Positions 46,228 through 54,935 are shown, counted from the first letter of the stretch. The stretch is DNA of 64,000 nucleotides from JAAOIF01 sp965206195 (GCA_965206195.1 CBDBIZ010000011.1:992001-1056000); one strand, 5' to 3'. A program made the numbers and translations. The notes: generated from the sequence alone by a model not told the origin.

Positions 46228-46700
46228 TTAAGCCCTCTTAATTGCTTTATTATTTAATACAATTTTTTGCTGTTTGCCAACTATACGCATTAACACGATA
46301 ACACGTTTTTCACCGTCATAATAGGAAAAAATGGCATTTTAGTTTCAAATGTAGTATTGCTAATTTTAATTTTATCGTCTTGGTGAAATTTGGATAAATT
46401 AATGATTTTATTGATGGTTTTATTTTCTTGAGCTTTGATGTTGTTAATAATATCGTCAGGCATACGAGCAAACTCCAGTCCAAACCGTACAGAATCTGCC
46501 ACGTCTTTAGCAGAGTTAATTGGCGAAAAGTTATCAGTCTGTTTGTTAAGTTGTACAAATAAATAACGCGTAAACAAGCTAACTGTTTTTTGATTGATTT
46601 TCACTTTTGGTGAATATACCGTATAATTTTGTGCAATTAGATTATCCTGAGCCGTGTTCTCTCGTTTCATTTTCGATTGCAACAAATACCAATTTTTCAT
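46228..46700 (-). pseudogene. rfaH: RfaH-like transcription antiterminator, frameshifted
   Basis: NusG-family paralogue that relieves polarity in LPS/capsule operons. The N-terminal domain is intact: MKNWYLLQSKMKRENTAQDN, then TRYLFVQLNKQ and DSVRFGLEFARMPDDII. The frame then runs KIKISNTTFETK and shifts near 46325-46345, stopping early at 46290 (VLSC). In the other frame the KOW-type C-terminus is clear: FSYYDGEKRVIVLMRIVGK, ending at 46228. One missing base in the tract there would restore it. It could be a true pseudogene, a sequencing error or a frameshift; the truncated form lacks the refoldable C-terminal domain. ATG at 46700 chosen, 23 bp from the divergent PHP gene. Confidence 0.8.
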
Positions 46701-46723
46701 GCGCAATATTATAGCCCAAAATA

Positions 46724-47548
46724 ATGGTTGTTGATTTACACAATCATTCTTATTATTCTGATGGAGTTTTATCACCTACTGAATTGGCGCGCCTAGCAAA
46801 AGAGTCGGACTGTGATGTCTTGGCGCTCACTGATCATGATACAACCGCTGGTCTGAGTGAGGCGAAAAGCGCAGTTGAAAAACTGGGCATCAAGTTTATT
46901 ACTGGGGTTGAAGTTTCAGCGATGTGGAATAATATAACCATTCATATTGTTGGTTTGAATATTGATGTTAATAATCAGACATTGCAGGCAGGGCTTCAAC
47001 AACACCAAGCTTTTCGTCAGACTCGCGCTTTAATGATGGCGCGAGGCTTGGCTGGTGCAGGGATTGTGGATGCTATGGAAAAAACTCAAGCCATTGCCAA
47101 AACATCAATGATTACGCGTACACATTTTGCCCAAATGCTGATTCAAGAAGGGATTTGTAAGAACATGAAATCGGTATTTGGGCGTTTTTTAACCGGTAAA
47201 AAACCTGGCGGAGTGCGTGGACAATGGGCATCTTACGATATGGTGATTGAGTGGATACACGCGGCTGGCGGTGTAGCAGTATTAGCACACCCATTGCGTT
47301 ATAGAATAGCCCATACTAAAGTTAGACAACTGCTTAGTGATTTATCAGAAAATGGCTGTGATGGGGTTGAAGTGGTGACCGGCACAAGTAGTATTGAAGA
47401 AATTAATCTCACCCATGCTTGGGCGCAAGAATTTGAGTTATTGCAATCAGTCGGTTCTGATTATCATGGCTGGCAAGATCAAACAATACAGTTGGGTCGC
47501 TTGCAAAATTTACCAAATGTTGATAATGCAGTATGGAAAGATTGGTAA
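46724..47548 (+). CDS. rnm: PHP-domain phosphoesterase, RNase AM-like
   Basis: 274 residues. Metal-binding PHP motifs VDLHNHSYYSDG, LALTDHDTTAG, GVEVSA, VLAHPLRY and SDYHGWQ match the YciV/TrpH family, whose E. coli member is a 5'-3' exonuclease that removes pAp and trims 5S rRNA. The following yciO gene is the same neighbour as in E. coli. Its stop overlaps the next start by 1 bp (TAATG). Confidence 0.9.
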   Translation: MVVDLHNHSYYSDGVLSPTELARLAKESDCDVLALTDHDTTAGLSEAKSAVEKLGIKFITGVEVSAMWNNITIHIVGLNIDVNNQTLQAGLQQHQAFRQTRALMMARGLAGAGIVDAMEKTQAIAKTSMITRTHFAQMLIQEGICKNMKSVFGRFLTGKKPGGVRGQWASYDMVIEWIHAAGGVAVLAHPLRYRIAHTKVRQLLSDLSENGCDGVEVVTGTSSIEEINLTHAWAQEFELLQSVGSDYHGWQDQTIQLGRLQNLPNVDNAVWKDW

Positions 47549-48162
47549 TGGCAACATTGCTAAAAATTCATCCACAAAACCCACAACCTCGATTGGTAAA
47601 GCAGGTGGTAGGTGAATTAAATTCTGGAGCGGTGATTGTTTATCCAACCGATTCTGGTTATGCCTTAGGTACAGCGCTCGGTAATAAAACTGGTTTAGAG
47701 CGTATCAGGCGTATTCGAAATTTGTCGAAGCGTCATCATTTCACCTTAATGATGCGCGATTTAGCGCATATTGGTGAATATGCAAAACTGGACAATAATG
47801 CCTTTCGTTTGCTAAAAAAAATCTTGCCTGGCGCTTATACTTTTATTTTTGAAGGGTCGCGTAATACGCCCAAACGCTTACTGCATGAAAAGAAGAAAAC
47901 CATTGGTGTGAGGATTTCTCCACATGGTGTGGTACAGGCATTGCTTAAGCAATTAGACGAGCCAATGATGAGTATTTCTTTGATATTAGAAAATCATCAG
48001 TTTTATGATATTGACGATGTGTGCGCAGCAGTGGACAAACAAGTTGATGTGATTATTGATGATGGTTATTGTCCACCAGAACCCACCACAGTGATTGATT
48101 TGTCAAAAGGCAGTGTTGAAATTATTCGCAACGGTGCGGGTGATACTTCATTCATTATTTAG
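47548..48162 (+). CDS. yciO: YciO, Sua5/YrdC-family protein
   Basis: 204 residues. The YrdC fold: VIVYPTDSGYALGTALGNK, then RIRRIRNLSKRHHFTLMMRDL and PGAYTFIFEGSRNTPKRL, with GVRISPHGVVQALL. YrdC proteins make threonylcarbamoyl-AMP for the tRNA t6A modification; the YciO branch has a related but unsettled role. ATG at 47548 chosen over one at 47533 inside the preceding gene. Confidence 0.9.
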   Translation: MATLLKIHPQNPQPRLVKQVVGELNSGAVIVYPTDSGYALGTALGNKTGLERIRRIRNLSKRHHFTLMMRDLAHIGEYAKLDNNAFRLLKKILPGAYTFIFEGSRNTPKRLLHEKKKTIGVRISPHGVVQALLKQLDEPMMSISLILENHQFYDIDDVCAAVDKQVDVIIDDGYCPPEPTTVIDLSKGSVEIIRNGAGDTSFII

Positions 48163-48164
48163 AT

Positions 48165-48194
48165 GAGAACTATTCCTATTTATGCAAGGGTCTC
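48165..48194. repeat. Right-arm relic of the MITE family
   Basis: ATTCCTATTTATGCAAGGGTCTC at 48172-48194 matches the right arm of the 26549 copy with one change. The left part is gone except for GAGA (48165-48168), which pairs with TCTC. It lies 40 bp before alaS and may carry or disturb its promoter. Confidence 0.6.
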
Positions 48195-48234
48195 AGATAA
48201 GTATAATTAAACATTTTTACCATCTGTAGAGCAC

Positions 48235-50835
48235 GTGAAAACTGCTGAAATTAGACAAAAATTCCTAGATTTTTACGCAGCAAAAGTCCATACAATTGAG
48301 CCGAGTGCCTCACTGATTCCGCGCAATGACAAAACTTTGTTGTTTGTTAATGCAGGTATGGTGCCGTTTAAAGATGTGTTTAGTGGCGCGGAAAAACGCC
48401 CTTATACACGTGCTGCATCTTGCCAGCGTTGCGTGCGTGCGGGTGGCAAGCATAACGATTTGGAAAATGTTGGCTATACCGCGCGCCATCATACTTTTTT
48501 TGAAATGCTGGGTAATTTTAGTTTTGGTGACTACTTCAAGCATGAAGCGATTGCTTATGCTTGGGAATTTTTGAGCGTTGAACTTGGATTGCCCAAGGAA
48601 AAACTTTGGGTTAGTGTATTTGAAGAAGATAGCGAAGCAGAAGATATTTGGGTTAATGAAATTGGTTTCCCAAAAAATCGTATCTCTCGTTGTGGTGCTA
48701 AAGACAATTTTTGGCAAATGAGTGATACTGGGCCCTGCGGTCCATCGAGTGAGATTTTCTTTGATCATGGTGAAGACGTCGCTGGAGGTCCGCCAGGCAC
48801 AGCTGATGAAGATGGCGATCGTTATATTGAGATTTGGAATCTGGTTTTCACTCAATTTGACCGTCAAGAAGATGGCTATCTAAAACCATTAACAGCACCT
48901 TGTGTTGATACGGGAATGGGGCTGGAGCGCTTAGCAGCGGTGCTACAACAGCAAAATAATAATTATGATACCGATGGTTTTAAAGCACTCAATAAGGCAA
49001 TTATTGCGCTCACACCTAGAGCAGACAATATCAAGCAAGATAACGCTTCAGTGCGAGTGATTGCCGACCATATTCGCTCAACTGCCTTTATGGTGGTTGA
49101 TGGGGTAATCCCGTCAAATGAGGGTAGAGGCTATGTGTTACGCCGTATTATTCGCCGTGCGATTCGTCATGCTCACAACATTGGGATTGATAAAACTTTC
49201 TTCTATCGCCTAGCACCGATACTTGCCTTAGAATTTAAGGATGTTTATCCCGAACTCAAACAATCGTTGGCAAATGTTGAAAAAGTGTTGAGACGTGAGG
49301 AAGTGCGTTTTGCCCAAACACTAGACCAAGGCATGGGTATTTTAGATGCTACTATTGCTAATTTACAGGGCAGTAAAATTGACGGGAAAACTGTCTTCAA
49401 ACTGTATGACACCTATGGTTTTCCACTTGATTTAACCGCAGATGTAGCACGTGAGCGCAATCTCACTATTGATAGGCAAGGTTTCGAGATTGAAATGACC
49501 AAGCAAAAAGACCGCGCTCGTCAGTCAGGCGACTTTAAGACAATTCAAAAAGGCATAGAGATTAGCGAAGCAACGGAGTTTTTGGGTTATCAGCAACTGC
49601 GAAATACCTCAGTTGTACAAGCTATTGTTCAAGCTGGCGAAATGGTGGCTAACATTAACGCTGGAGATGAGGCAATTGTAGTATTAGCCAACTCTAGTTT
49701 TTATGCAGAGTCGGGCGGTCAAGTGGGTGATAGCGGCGTGTTGAGTGGTTCGGCGATGAGTTTTATCGTGAATGATACACAAAAACAAAAAACGGGTGCT
49801 TTTGAACATTATGGTCAACTAGAGAGTGGCACGCTCAAAGTTGGCGATAAGCTAGAAGCCATAGTTGATAAGCGCCGACGCAAACGTATTACGCGTAATC
49901 ATTCAGCCACACATTTATTGCACGCTGCATTGCGTACGGTTCTGGGTGAGACAATTAGCCAAAAAGGTTCTTTGGTTGACGGCGATAAACTGCGTTTTGA
50001 TTTTTCACACGACCAAGTAATGACCAAGTTAGAACTTGATAAAATTGAGAGCATGGTTAATCGAAAAATCCTTGGCAACACAAAAGTCTACACCGATATG
50101 AGTGATATTGAGAGTGCTAAAAAGAAAGGTGCAATAGCATTATTTGGTGAAAAATATGGCAATACAGTTCGTGTATTAACCATGGGCAAAGATGATTTTT
50201 CAGTGGAACTTTGTGGTGGTACGCATGTTGAGCGCTTAGGTGATATTGGTCTGTTTCGCATCACCTCAGAAAGTGGGGTGTCTGCTGGTGTTCGCCGTAT
50301 TGAGGCAATAACAGGTTTTCAAGCGTATCAATTTGATAATCAGACGCAAAATAGTTTGAGTGAAATTGCACAGATGACTAAGTCGAGTAATACCCAAGCT
50401 GCAGAAAAAGTAGCACAATTGATCAAACAGCAAAAAGTGTTAGAAAAGCAAGTGGCCACTTTTCAAAAACAACTTGCCAGCAATCAAGGCAATGATTTAG
50501 TGAATAAGGCTAAAGAGATAAATGGCATCAAATTATTAGCTAGTATTGTTGAAGATGTCAGCGGCAAAGACTTGCGCGATATTGCTGACAAACTCAAAGA
50601 TAAACTGGGTTCAGCAGTTATTGTTCTAGCAACTGTGAATGGTGATAAAGTATCATTGATTGCTGGTGTTACCAAAGATTTAACTGACAAATATCAAGCA
50701 GATAAGATTCTCAGCCACGTGGCAAAAAAAGTGGGTGGTAAAGCTGGTGGTCGAGCAGACATGGCGCAGGGCGGCGGCACAGACCCAAGCAAAATAGATG
50801 AAGCATTAGCCTCAGTTTCATATTTTTTCCATTAA
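48235..50835 (+). CDS. alaS: Alanyl-tRNA synthetase
   Basis: Class II synthetase, 866 residues, full length, GTG start (MKTAEIRQKFLDFYAAKVH). Motif 1 region, RYIEIWNLVFTQFDRQ, and VDTGMGLERLAAVLQ of motif 3 are in the aminoacylation domain; the editing domain shows NHSATHLLHAALR and CGGTHVERLG zinc ligands; the C-terminal part has a coiled coil (IKQQKVLEKQVATFQKQL) and DHH-like domain ending GGGTDPSKIDEAL. csrA, often downstream, is replaced by accessory DNA. Confidence 0.98.
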   Translation: MKTAEIRQKFLDFYAAKVHTIEPSASLIPRNDKTLLFVNAGMVPFKDVFSGAEKRPYTRAASCQRCVRAGGKHNDLENVGYTARHHTFFEMLGNFSFGDYFKHEAIAYAWEFLSVELGLPKEKLWVSVFEEDSEAEDIWVNEIGFPKNRISRCGAKDNFWQMSDTGPCGPSSEIFFDHGEDVAGGPPGTADEDGDRYIEIWNLVFTQFDRQEDGYLKPLTAPCVDTGMGLERLAAVLQQQNNNYDTDGFKALNKAIIALTPRADNIKQDNASVRVIADHIRSTAFMVVDGVIPSNEGRGYVLRRIIRRAIRHAHNIGIDKTFFYRLAPILALEFKDVYPELKQSLANVEKVLRREEVRFAQTLDQGMGILDATIANLQGSKIDGKTVFKLYDTYGFPLDLTADVARERNLTIDRQGFEIEMTKQKDRARQSGDFKTIQKGIEISEATEFLGYQQLRNTSVVQAIVQAGEMVANINAGDEAIVVLANSSFYAESGGQVGDSGVLSGSAMSFIVNDTQKQKTGAFEHYGQLESGTLKVGDKLEAIVDKRRRKRITRNHSATHLLHAALRTVLGETISQKGSLVDGDKLRFDFSHDQVMTKLELDKIESMVNRKILGNTKVYTDMSDIESAKKKGAIALFGEKYGNTVRVLTMGKDDFSVELCGGTHVERLGDIGLFRITSESGVSAGVRRIEAITGFQAYQFDNQTQNSLSEIAQMTKSSNTQAAEKVAQLIKQQKVLEKQVATFQKQLASNQGNDLVNKAKEINGIKLLASIVEDVSGKDLRDIADKLKDKLGSAVIVLATVNGDKVSLIAGVTKDLTDKYQADKILSHVAKKVGGKAGGRADMAQGGGTDPSKIDEALASVSYFFH

Positions 50836-50853
50836 GGTCATAATAGTTGAACT

Positions 50854-51405
50854 CTAGGTATTTTTTTCGATAATATGTGTTGGTTTACCGTCAATACTCT
50901 CTTGGTTTTTTTCTTTCCAATATGCCTTTATTCCTGCTTCACCTTTTTTATTCGCCCATTCATTCAACTGCTCTCTTTCTCCTGCATAATCGTATAATGG
51001 TACACCCATCCCGCAGGATGTTTGGACAAGATCAACGCTCAATTCAAATACCTGCCTTGCTCCGGGTAACGGCTTAAAAAGCGTAACTATGTCGTTCCAC
51101 TCAGGATTATTCTTATGAATTACTTTTGCGCTCCCATAGAGTCGCAAAATCATCGGGCTACCTTTTAACGCAGCAAACATAACTGTCATTCGAGAATTTT
51201 CCTGGATATGCGCAGCGGTTTCGTTACCACTTCCTGTCACACTTAGCCACACCACTCGATTAGCATCTAAAACTCGCAAAGAATCCATGCCTTTAGGAGA
51301 TATATTAACTCTACTGTCAGCGGTTGCAGTCCCTACAAAGAATATTTTTTGGTCTTCGATAAATTGTTTTAGCTTTTCGGGTATTTTGAAATATTGTTTT
51401 CCCAT
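50854..51405 (-). CDS. Pyridoxamine 5'-phosphate oxidase-family protein
   Basis: 183 residues, split-barrel FMN-binding fold: FIEDQKIFFVGTATADSRVN at the N-terminus, SPKGMDSLRVLD, WLSVTGSGNETAAHIQEN and a strand MILRLYGSAKVI. Such proteins are flavin- or heme-using oxidoreductases of unknown substrate, distinct from PdxH. It is the first gene on the accessory side of alaS, opposite in direction, and an attC-like half site lies just beyond its start, so it may be an inverted integron cassette. Confidence 0.85.
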   Translation of the reverse strand: MGKQYFKIPEKLKQFIEDQKIFFVGTATADSRVNISPKGMDSLRVLDANRVVWLSVTGSGNETAAHIQENSRMTVMFAALKGSPMILRLYGSAKVIHKNNPEWNDIVTLFKPLPGARQVFELSVDLVQTSCGMGVPLYDYAGEREQLNEWANKKGEAGIKAYWKEKNQESIDGKPTHIIEKNT

Positions 51406-51424
51406 CTTTCGGATTCTCCTTAGT

Positions 51425-51455
51425 GTCTAACAAGTGCTGTAAATTCAACGCGAAC
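51425..51455 (+). other. attC-like left half site
   Basis: GTCTAACAAGTGCTGTAAAT at 51425-51444 reads like the R'-L' start of an attC site (RYYYAAC plus spacer). The matching GTTRRRY end is not found within 150 bp; an IS256-type remnant follows instead. Probably a truncated attC. Confidence 0.4.
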
Positions 51456-51513
51456 ACTTTTTTAAAGTTTTCACCTTATCTGTTTTATTGTTTTTTCAAC
51501 AAAATAATAGAAA

Positions 51514-51830
51514 TGACAACGATCAACAGAATAAATGATAATGACTTTAATACAGCAGGTGAGACTAATTTGGCTAACATCTATGAACTAATTGCTACCC
51601 AAGCTATGAAAATCTTGCTTAATGAGGCGATGTTGATATAAAAAACTCCAGCGTCAAGGCGCTGAGCATTATCAGCGCAATAGCGATAAACTGGATTACC
51701 AATGACTATAAACCCAAGCAAGTTAAAACTCGACTTGGGGCGTTGGATTTACAGGCGCCTCAGACGCGACCTAGTGATTTCTGCCCTGATTGTTTGAAAA
51801 AAATCTGCACTCTGAGTGGGCTTTTATAGT
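51514..51830 (+). pseudogene. IS256-family (Mutator) transposase, N-terminal remnant
   Basis: The frame MTTINRINDNDFN...QAMKILLNEAMLI ends in TAA at about 51639. Adjacent frames then give GAEHYQRNSDKLDYQ and DYKPKQVKTRLGALDLQAPQ, the N-terminal domain of Mutator-type transposases (compare the E-R-x-x-Y-x-N-G-x-K-x-K-T-V/L-K-T pattern). Two frame changes plus loss of the catalytic DDE region make it dead. The next 170 bp (to 52007) contain nothing I recognise. Confidence 0.65.
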
Positions 51831-52007
51831 GTTTAAGCCTGATTTTATCTTTAACCATTTTCAGTAGTTTTTTATTCGCTATCAATCAATAATATTAAAT
51901 ATTTAAATAAATACTATCCTAACATTAAGTTAGCATAACCATAACTATTTACAGTACAATCACGGCATTAATTAATAGTTAGAGTTAAAACCAGAGGGAA
52001 GTTCAAT

Positions 52008-52272
52008 ATGAAAAAGATTAAAATCACATGCTTTATTGGCTGCGCTAACCAGTCCATTCTATAGCTATGCTGAACCAGTAAGAATAAGTGATGATAATGC
52101 TTATATTTATTATGAGTCACGCGCTGAAATCCAAGCACATAAAAAAAGATCACTTGAATACAATTTAACATCTAAACAAGCAACTATTTCACCAATAGGA
52201 ATTCAGCGCGTTGAAACAAGCATCTTGTCAGACCGCCTGCAGCATTCTAACAAGCCAATCAACCCGACCTAG
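52008..52272 (+). pseudogene. Small secreted protein gene, frameshifted in the signal peptide
   Basis: A good RBS (GAGGGAAG) precedes ATG 52008, MKKIK. In that frame a stop appears after about 16 codons; one base later the frame gives SHALLAALTSPFYSYAEPV, a signal peptide end with YAEP, continuing to about 80 residues with no known domain (VRISDDNAYIYYESRAE). One extra A in ATTAAAATC explains the break. No family recognised. Confidence 0.6.
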
Positions 52273-52366
52273 ACATTTAAAATAGAGTAAACTCTAAACA
52301 GGTTTAACTAAGCGAGTTATCACCACGCCGTTATGCTCTTAATTCAACCGTAATGGAGAAAGTAAA

Positions 52367-52720
52367 ATGAATGAAGAAATCGCAACTACAAACAATAACG
52401 ATAATTTACAAAAGACAGTCACGACAGTTGTATATGGGTTGCAAGCAGTGTCATTCTTGCTTGGCATTACATTCATAATTGCCGCCATAGTGAACTACGT
52501 TAAAAGAAGTGATGTTGCTGGAACTTGGTTAGAATCACATTTTAAATGGCAAATACGCACATTTTGGTTTTGTCTCTTATGGTCAATTCTGGGATTGATT
52601 GGTCTATACTTTGTAATTGGTATTCCAATATTAATCGCAAATGCTATTTGGTTAATTTATCGTATTATAAAAGGTTGGTTACGACTGAATGACGGGAAGG
52701 AAATGTATACAAAACCATAA
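52367..52720 (+). CDS. DUF4870-like small membrane protein
   Basis: 117 residues with three predicted membrane helices (VYGLQAVSFLLGITFIIAAI; FWFCLLWSILGLIGLYFVIG; IPILIANAIWLIYRIIKG) and the polar SHFKWQIRTFWF loop characteristic of the family. Function unknown. GGAGAAAG lies 7 bp before the start. It is followed by an attC-like end at 52770, so it is probably a cassette gene. Confidence 0.75.
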   Translation: MNEEIATTNNNDNLQKTVTTVVYGLQAVSFLLGITFIIAAIVNYVKRSDVAGTWLESHFKWQIRTFWFCLLWSILGLIGLYFVIGIPILIANAIWLIYRIIKGWLRLNDGKEMYTKP

Positions 52721-52776
52721 TATGGCAACTACACTAAGACAGCCAAAAGTTGCGCTGCTGATGCGGGGCGTTAGGT
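52719..52776 (+). other. Degenerate attC-like site
   Basis: GCGTTAGGT (GTTAGGT at 52770-52776) fits the attC R'' core GTTRRRY and lies at the 3' end of the DUF4870-like cassette, just before the next start. The left R' core (RYYYAAC) is not clean; GGCAACT and AGTTGC form the only internal pairing. Weak by itself; supported by the array around it. Confidence 0.45.
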
Positions 52777-52782
52777 GAATGT

Positions 52783-53112
52783 ATGACATTTGAGGAATTT
52801 AATAGTGGAGTTAAGGAGGTAGTAGTTAGTATTAGTGACTCAACATCACTACGTTTAATAAAATATTTACCCAATATGTATTAAGCGGCACACTATTCTT
52901 GGTCATGGATATGGATTTTATCAATACCAGCATTTATCTATGTAGCAATATCTTATAAATGGTGGGTTGGTATTTTATTGCTTGTGTTTGTAACGCCAAC
53001 AATCTCAAGCGTAACAAAGCGCTCAGCTTCGCAATTTGTCTTAGAATATACCCATAAGAATAAGCAATTTTATGATATGCTGATTAAAAATAATAATGAA
53101 CATTCGTTCTAA
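52783..53112 (+). pseudogene. Hypothetical membrane protein gene with in-frame stop
   Basis: One frame of 110 codons from ATG 52783 is interrupted only by TAA at 52882-52884. Before: MTFEEFNSGVKEVVVSISDS. After: AAHYSWSWIWILSIPAFIYV then WWVGILLLVFVTPTISSV, two membrane helices, and a basic tail. No named family. The 3' end (from 53083) is shared with the 1.95-kb repeat, so the junction of the repeat lies within this gene. Confidence 0.6.
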
Positions 53113-53192
53113 TGTTTGTGTACAATGGGTTGCGTTTAGTTGTTTTTATTTAAACATTCAAGAGAAGAATTAAAATGAAAACACAACTAATA

Positions 53193-53225
53193 GTAAGTAT
53201 AAAGTAAGTATAAAGTAAGTATAAA
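53193..53225 (+). repeat. Three tandem copies of GTAAGTATAAA
   Basis: Exact 11-bp unit repeated at 53193, 53204 and 53215, 25 bp before the GFA gene start. The same array is at 56680-56712; the decayed third leader has one unit (55756-55766). A 10-codon ORF (MKTQLIVSIK, 53175-53207) runs into it. Confidence 0.8.
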
Positions 53226-53249
53226 TTAATAACTATGAGGATATAAAAG

Positions 53250-53684
53250 ATGAATAATTTTATCGTTAAGGGCAAATGTCGTTGTGAGCACAACCCAGTT
53301 AAATTTCAATATACTAAAGAACCATATGAAGTTCATTATTGTTTGTGTACTGATTGCACAGAAACCTGTGGTGGTGCTTTGGCTATTATTGCTGTTGTAG
53401 AAAATGCAGAATTTGAGATTACCAATGGTCAAGACAAAATTCAAAATTTTGATTCGTTAGCAACTTGCCATAGAAAATTTTGTAAAGACTGTGGTTGTCA
53501 TATGTTTTTAAATGTTGATGCTTATCCAGATCATACACTTGTTCATGTACCTACATTAGATAGAGGTGTTGACATTGGTCAAAAACCAGATAGATGGGTT
53601 TTCACTGACTCTAAACATCCAATGTTTACTATTCCTGAAGATGGTCTACCTCGTCACGGCGGCTGGGAAGCAAGTTCTAATTAA
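53250..53684 (+). CDS. Glutathione-dependent formaldehyde-activating (GFA/CENP-V) family protein, copy 1
   Basis: 144 residues, zinc protein of the GFA fold. Cysteine ligands: KGKCRCEHNP, HYCLCTDCTETCGGAL and CHRKFCKDCGCHMF. Family members include enzymes that condense formaldehyde with glutathione, but many have other roles. Directly upstream (37 bp) of NAD-formate dehydrogenase, so a formaldehyde-to-formate-to-CO2 path is a reasonable inference. RBS region TGAGGATATAAAAG. One attC serves both genes. Confidence 0.85.
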   Translation: MNNFIVKGKCRCEHNPVKFQYTKEPYEVHYCLCTDCTETCGGALAIIAVVENAEFEITNGQDKIQNFDSLATCHRKFCKDCGCHMFLNVDAYPDHTLVHVPTLDRGVDIGQKPDRWVFTDSKHPMFTIPEDGLPRHGGWEASSN

Positions 53685-53721
53685 ATCACACTTAAATATA
53701 AGTTAAAAAAGGAGAGGTCTT

Positions 53722-54900
53722 ATGGCAAAAATATTATGTGTACTATATGATGACCCCATTGATGGTTATCCTCCAAAGTATGCGTGTGATAATATCCCAC
53801 ACATAGCAAAATATCCCGATGGACAAACTGCCCCGTCGCCTAATGGTATTGATTTTAAACCAGGAGAGTTATTAGGAAGTGTTTCTGGTGAGTTAGGTTT
53901 ACGTGAGTTTTTGCAAAAGCAAGGGCATACTCTAGTGGTAACCTCTGATAAAGATGCGAAAGACTCAGTGTTTGAAAAAGAGTTGGTTGATGCAGATATC
54001 GTTATTTCTCAACCGTTTTGGCCTGCCTATCTTACAGCAGAACGCATAGCAATGGCACCGAAGTTAAAAATGGCTATCACTGCTGGCATTGGTTCTGATC
54101 ATGTTGATTTGCAAGCTGCAATGGATAATAATATCACGGTATGTGAGGTGACTTATTCTAATAGTATTAGTGTTTCCGAACATGTAGTCATGATGATATT
54201 GAGTTTGGTACGTAGTTATATTCCATCTTATGAGCAGGTCATTAAAGGCGGCTGGAATATCGCTGATTGCGTTCAGAGAGCTTATGATGTTGAAGGTATG
54301 CATGTAGGGACGGTAGCGTCAGGACGTATCGGTTTAGCAGTGCTAAAACGAATGAAGCCTTTTGACACCCACTTGCATTATACTGATAGACATAGATTAC
54401 CCATTAAAGTTGAACAGGAATTAGGGCTTACCTTCCATCAAGATGTAGAATCTATGATTAAGGTTTGTGATGTAATTACTATTAACTGTCCATTACACCC
54501 CGAAACAGAGCATCTTTTTGATGAGAAGATGATTAACAAAATGAAACGTGGTGCCTACATTGTTAATACAGCACGAGGCAAAATATGTGATAAGGATGCT
54601 ATAGTCAGAGCGTTAGAAAGTGGGCAATTAGCAGGGTATGCCGGAGATGTTTGGTTCCCTCAACCACCATCAAAAGATCATCCTTGGCGCACCATGCCAC
54701 ACCATGCTATGACACCACATACTTCTGGTACTACACTTTCTGCGCAAGCACGTTATGCCGCTGGAACTCGTGAAATTTTAGAGTGTTACTTTAATAATAA
54801 ACCTATTCGTGATGAATACCTAATTGTACACGAAGGTAAGTTAGCTGGTACTGGTGCTCATTCGTATAGTGAAGGTGATGCAACTAAAGGGTCTATCTGA
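53722..54900 (+). CDS. fdh: NAD-dependent formate dehydrogenase, copy 1
   Basis: Oxidises formate to CO2 and reduces NAD+ (EC 1.17.1.9 type), soluble and cofactor-metal free. 392 residues. N-terminal MAKILCVLYDDPIDGYP and LLGSVSGELGLREFL match methylotroph FDH closely. Catalytic Arg285 in VNTARGKICD, His333 in TPHTSGTTLSAQARYAAG, the formate-site SQPFWPAYLT and SNSISVSEHVVMMIL are present; the NAD loop is GTVASGRIGLAV. Good RBS (AGGAGAGG). Would supply NADH for carbon fixation. Followed by a strong terminator and attC. Confidence 0.95.
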   Translation: MAKILCVLYDDPIDGYPPKYACDNIPHIAKYPDGQTAPSPNGIDFKPGELLGSVSGELGLREFLQKQGHTLVVTSDKDAKDSVFEKELVDADIVISQPFWPAYLTAERIAMAPKLKMAITAGIGSDHVDLQAAMDNNITVCEVTYSNSISVSEHVVMMILSLVRSYIPSYEQVIKGGWNIADCVQRAYDVEGMHVGTVASGRIGLAVLKRMKPFDTHLHYTDRHRLPIKVEQELGLTFHQDVESMIKVCDVITINCPLHPETEHLFDEKMINKMKRGAYIVNTARGKICDKDAIVRALESGQLAGYAGDVWFPQPPSKDHPWRTMPHHAMTPHTSGTTLSAQARYAAGTREILECYFNNKPIRDEYLIVHEGKLAGTGAHSYSEGDATKGSI

Positions 54901-54905
54901 GATTA

Positions 54906-54935
54906 AAAGATAAAAGGGCATAAACATTAATTATT
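54906..54935 (+). repeat. Diverged arm of the GGGGACAC-type repeat
   Basis: AAAGATAAAAGGGCATAAAC then ATTAATTATT matches the arm of the 28-bp inverted repeat at 62855-62882 at all but about five positions. It lies between the fdh stop and its terminator; the same sequence is at 58393-58422 in copy 2. Confidence 0.55.

Noticed and set aside
46228..46330. Separate small gene for the RfaH C-terminal part
   Set aside because: No start codon with RBS in that frame; it is the continuation of the upstream gene after a single-base shift.
52302..52336. GTTTAAC...GTTATGC after the frameshifted secreted-protein gene as a further attC
   Set aside because: Cores fit loosely but the 35-bp span is shorter than known attC sites and only GCG/CGC pairs inside; too weak to list as a feature.
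53193..53225. Tandem 11-bp units as a CRISPR array or plasmid iterons
   Set aside because: Units are contiguous without spacers and only three in number, and no cas or rep gene is near.
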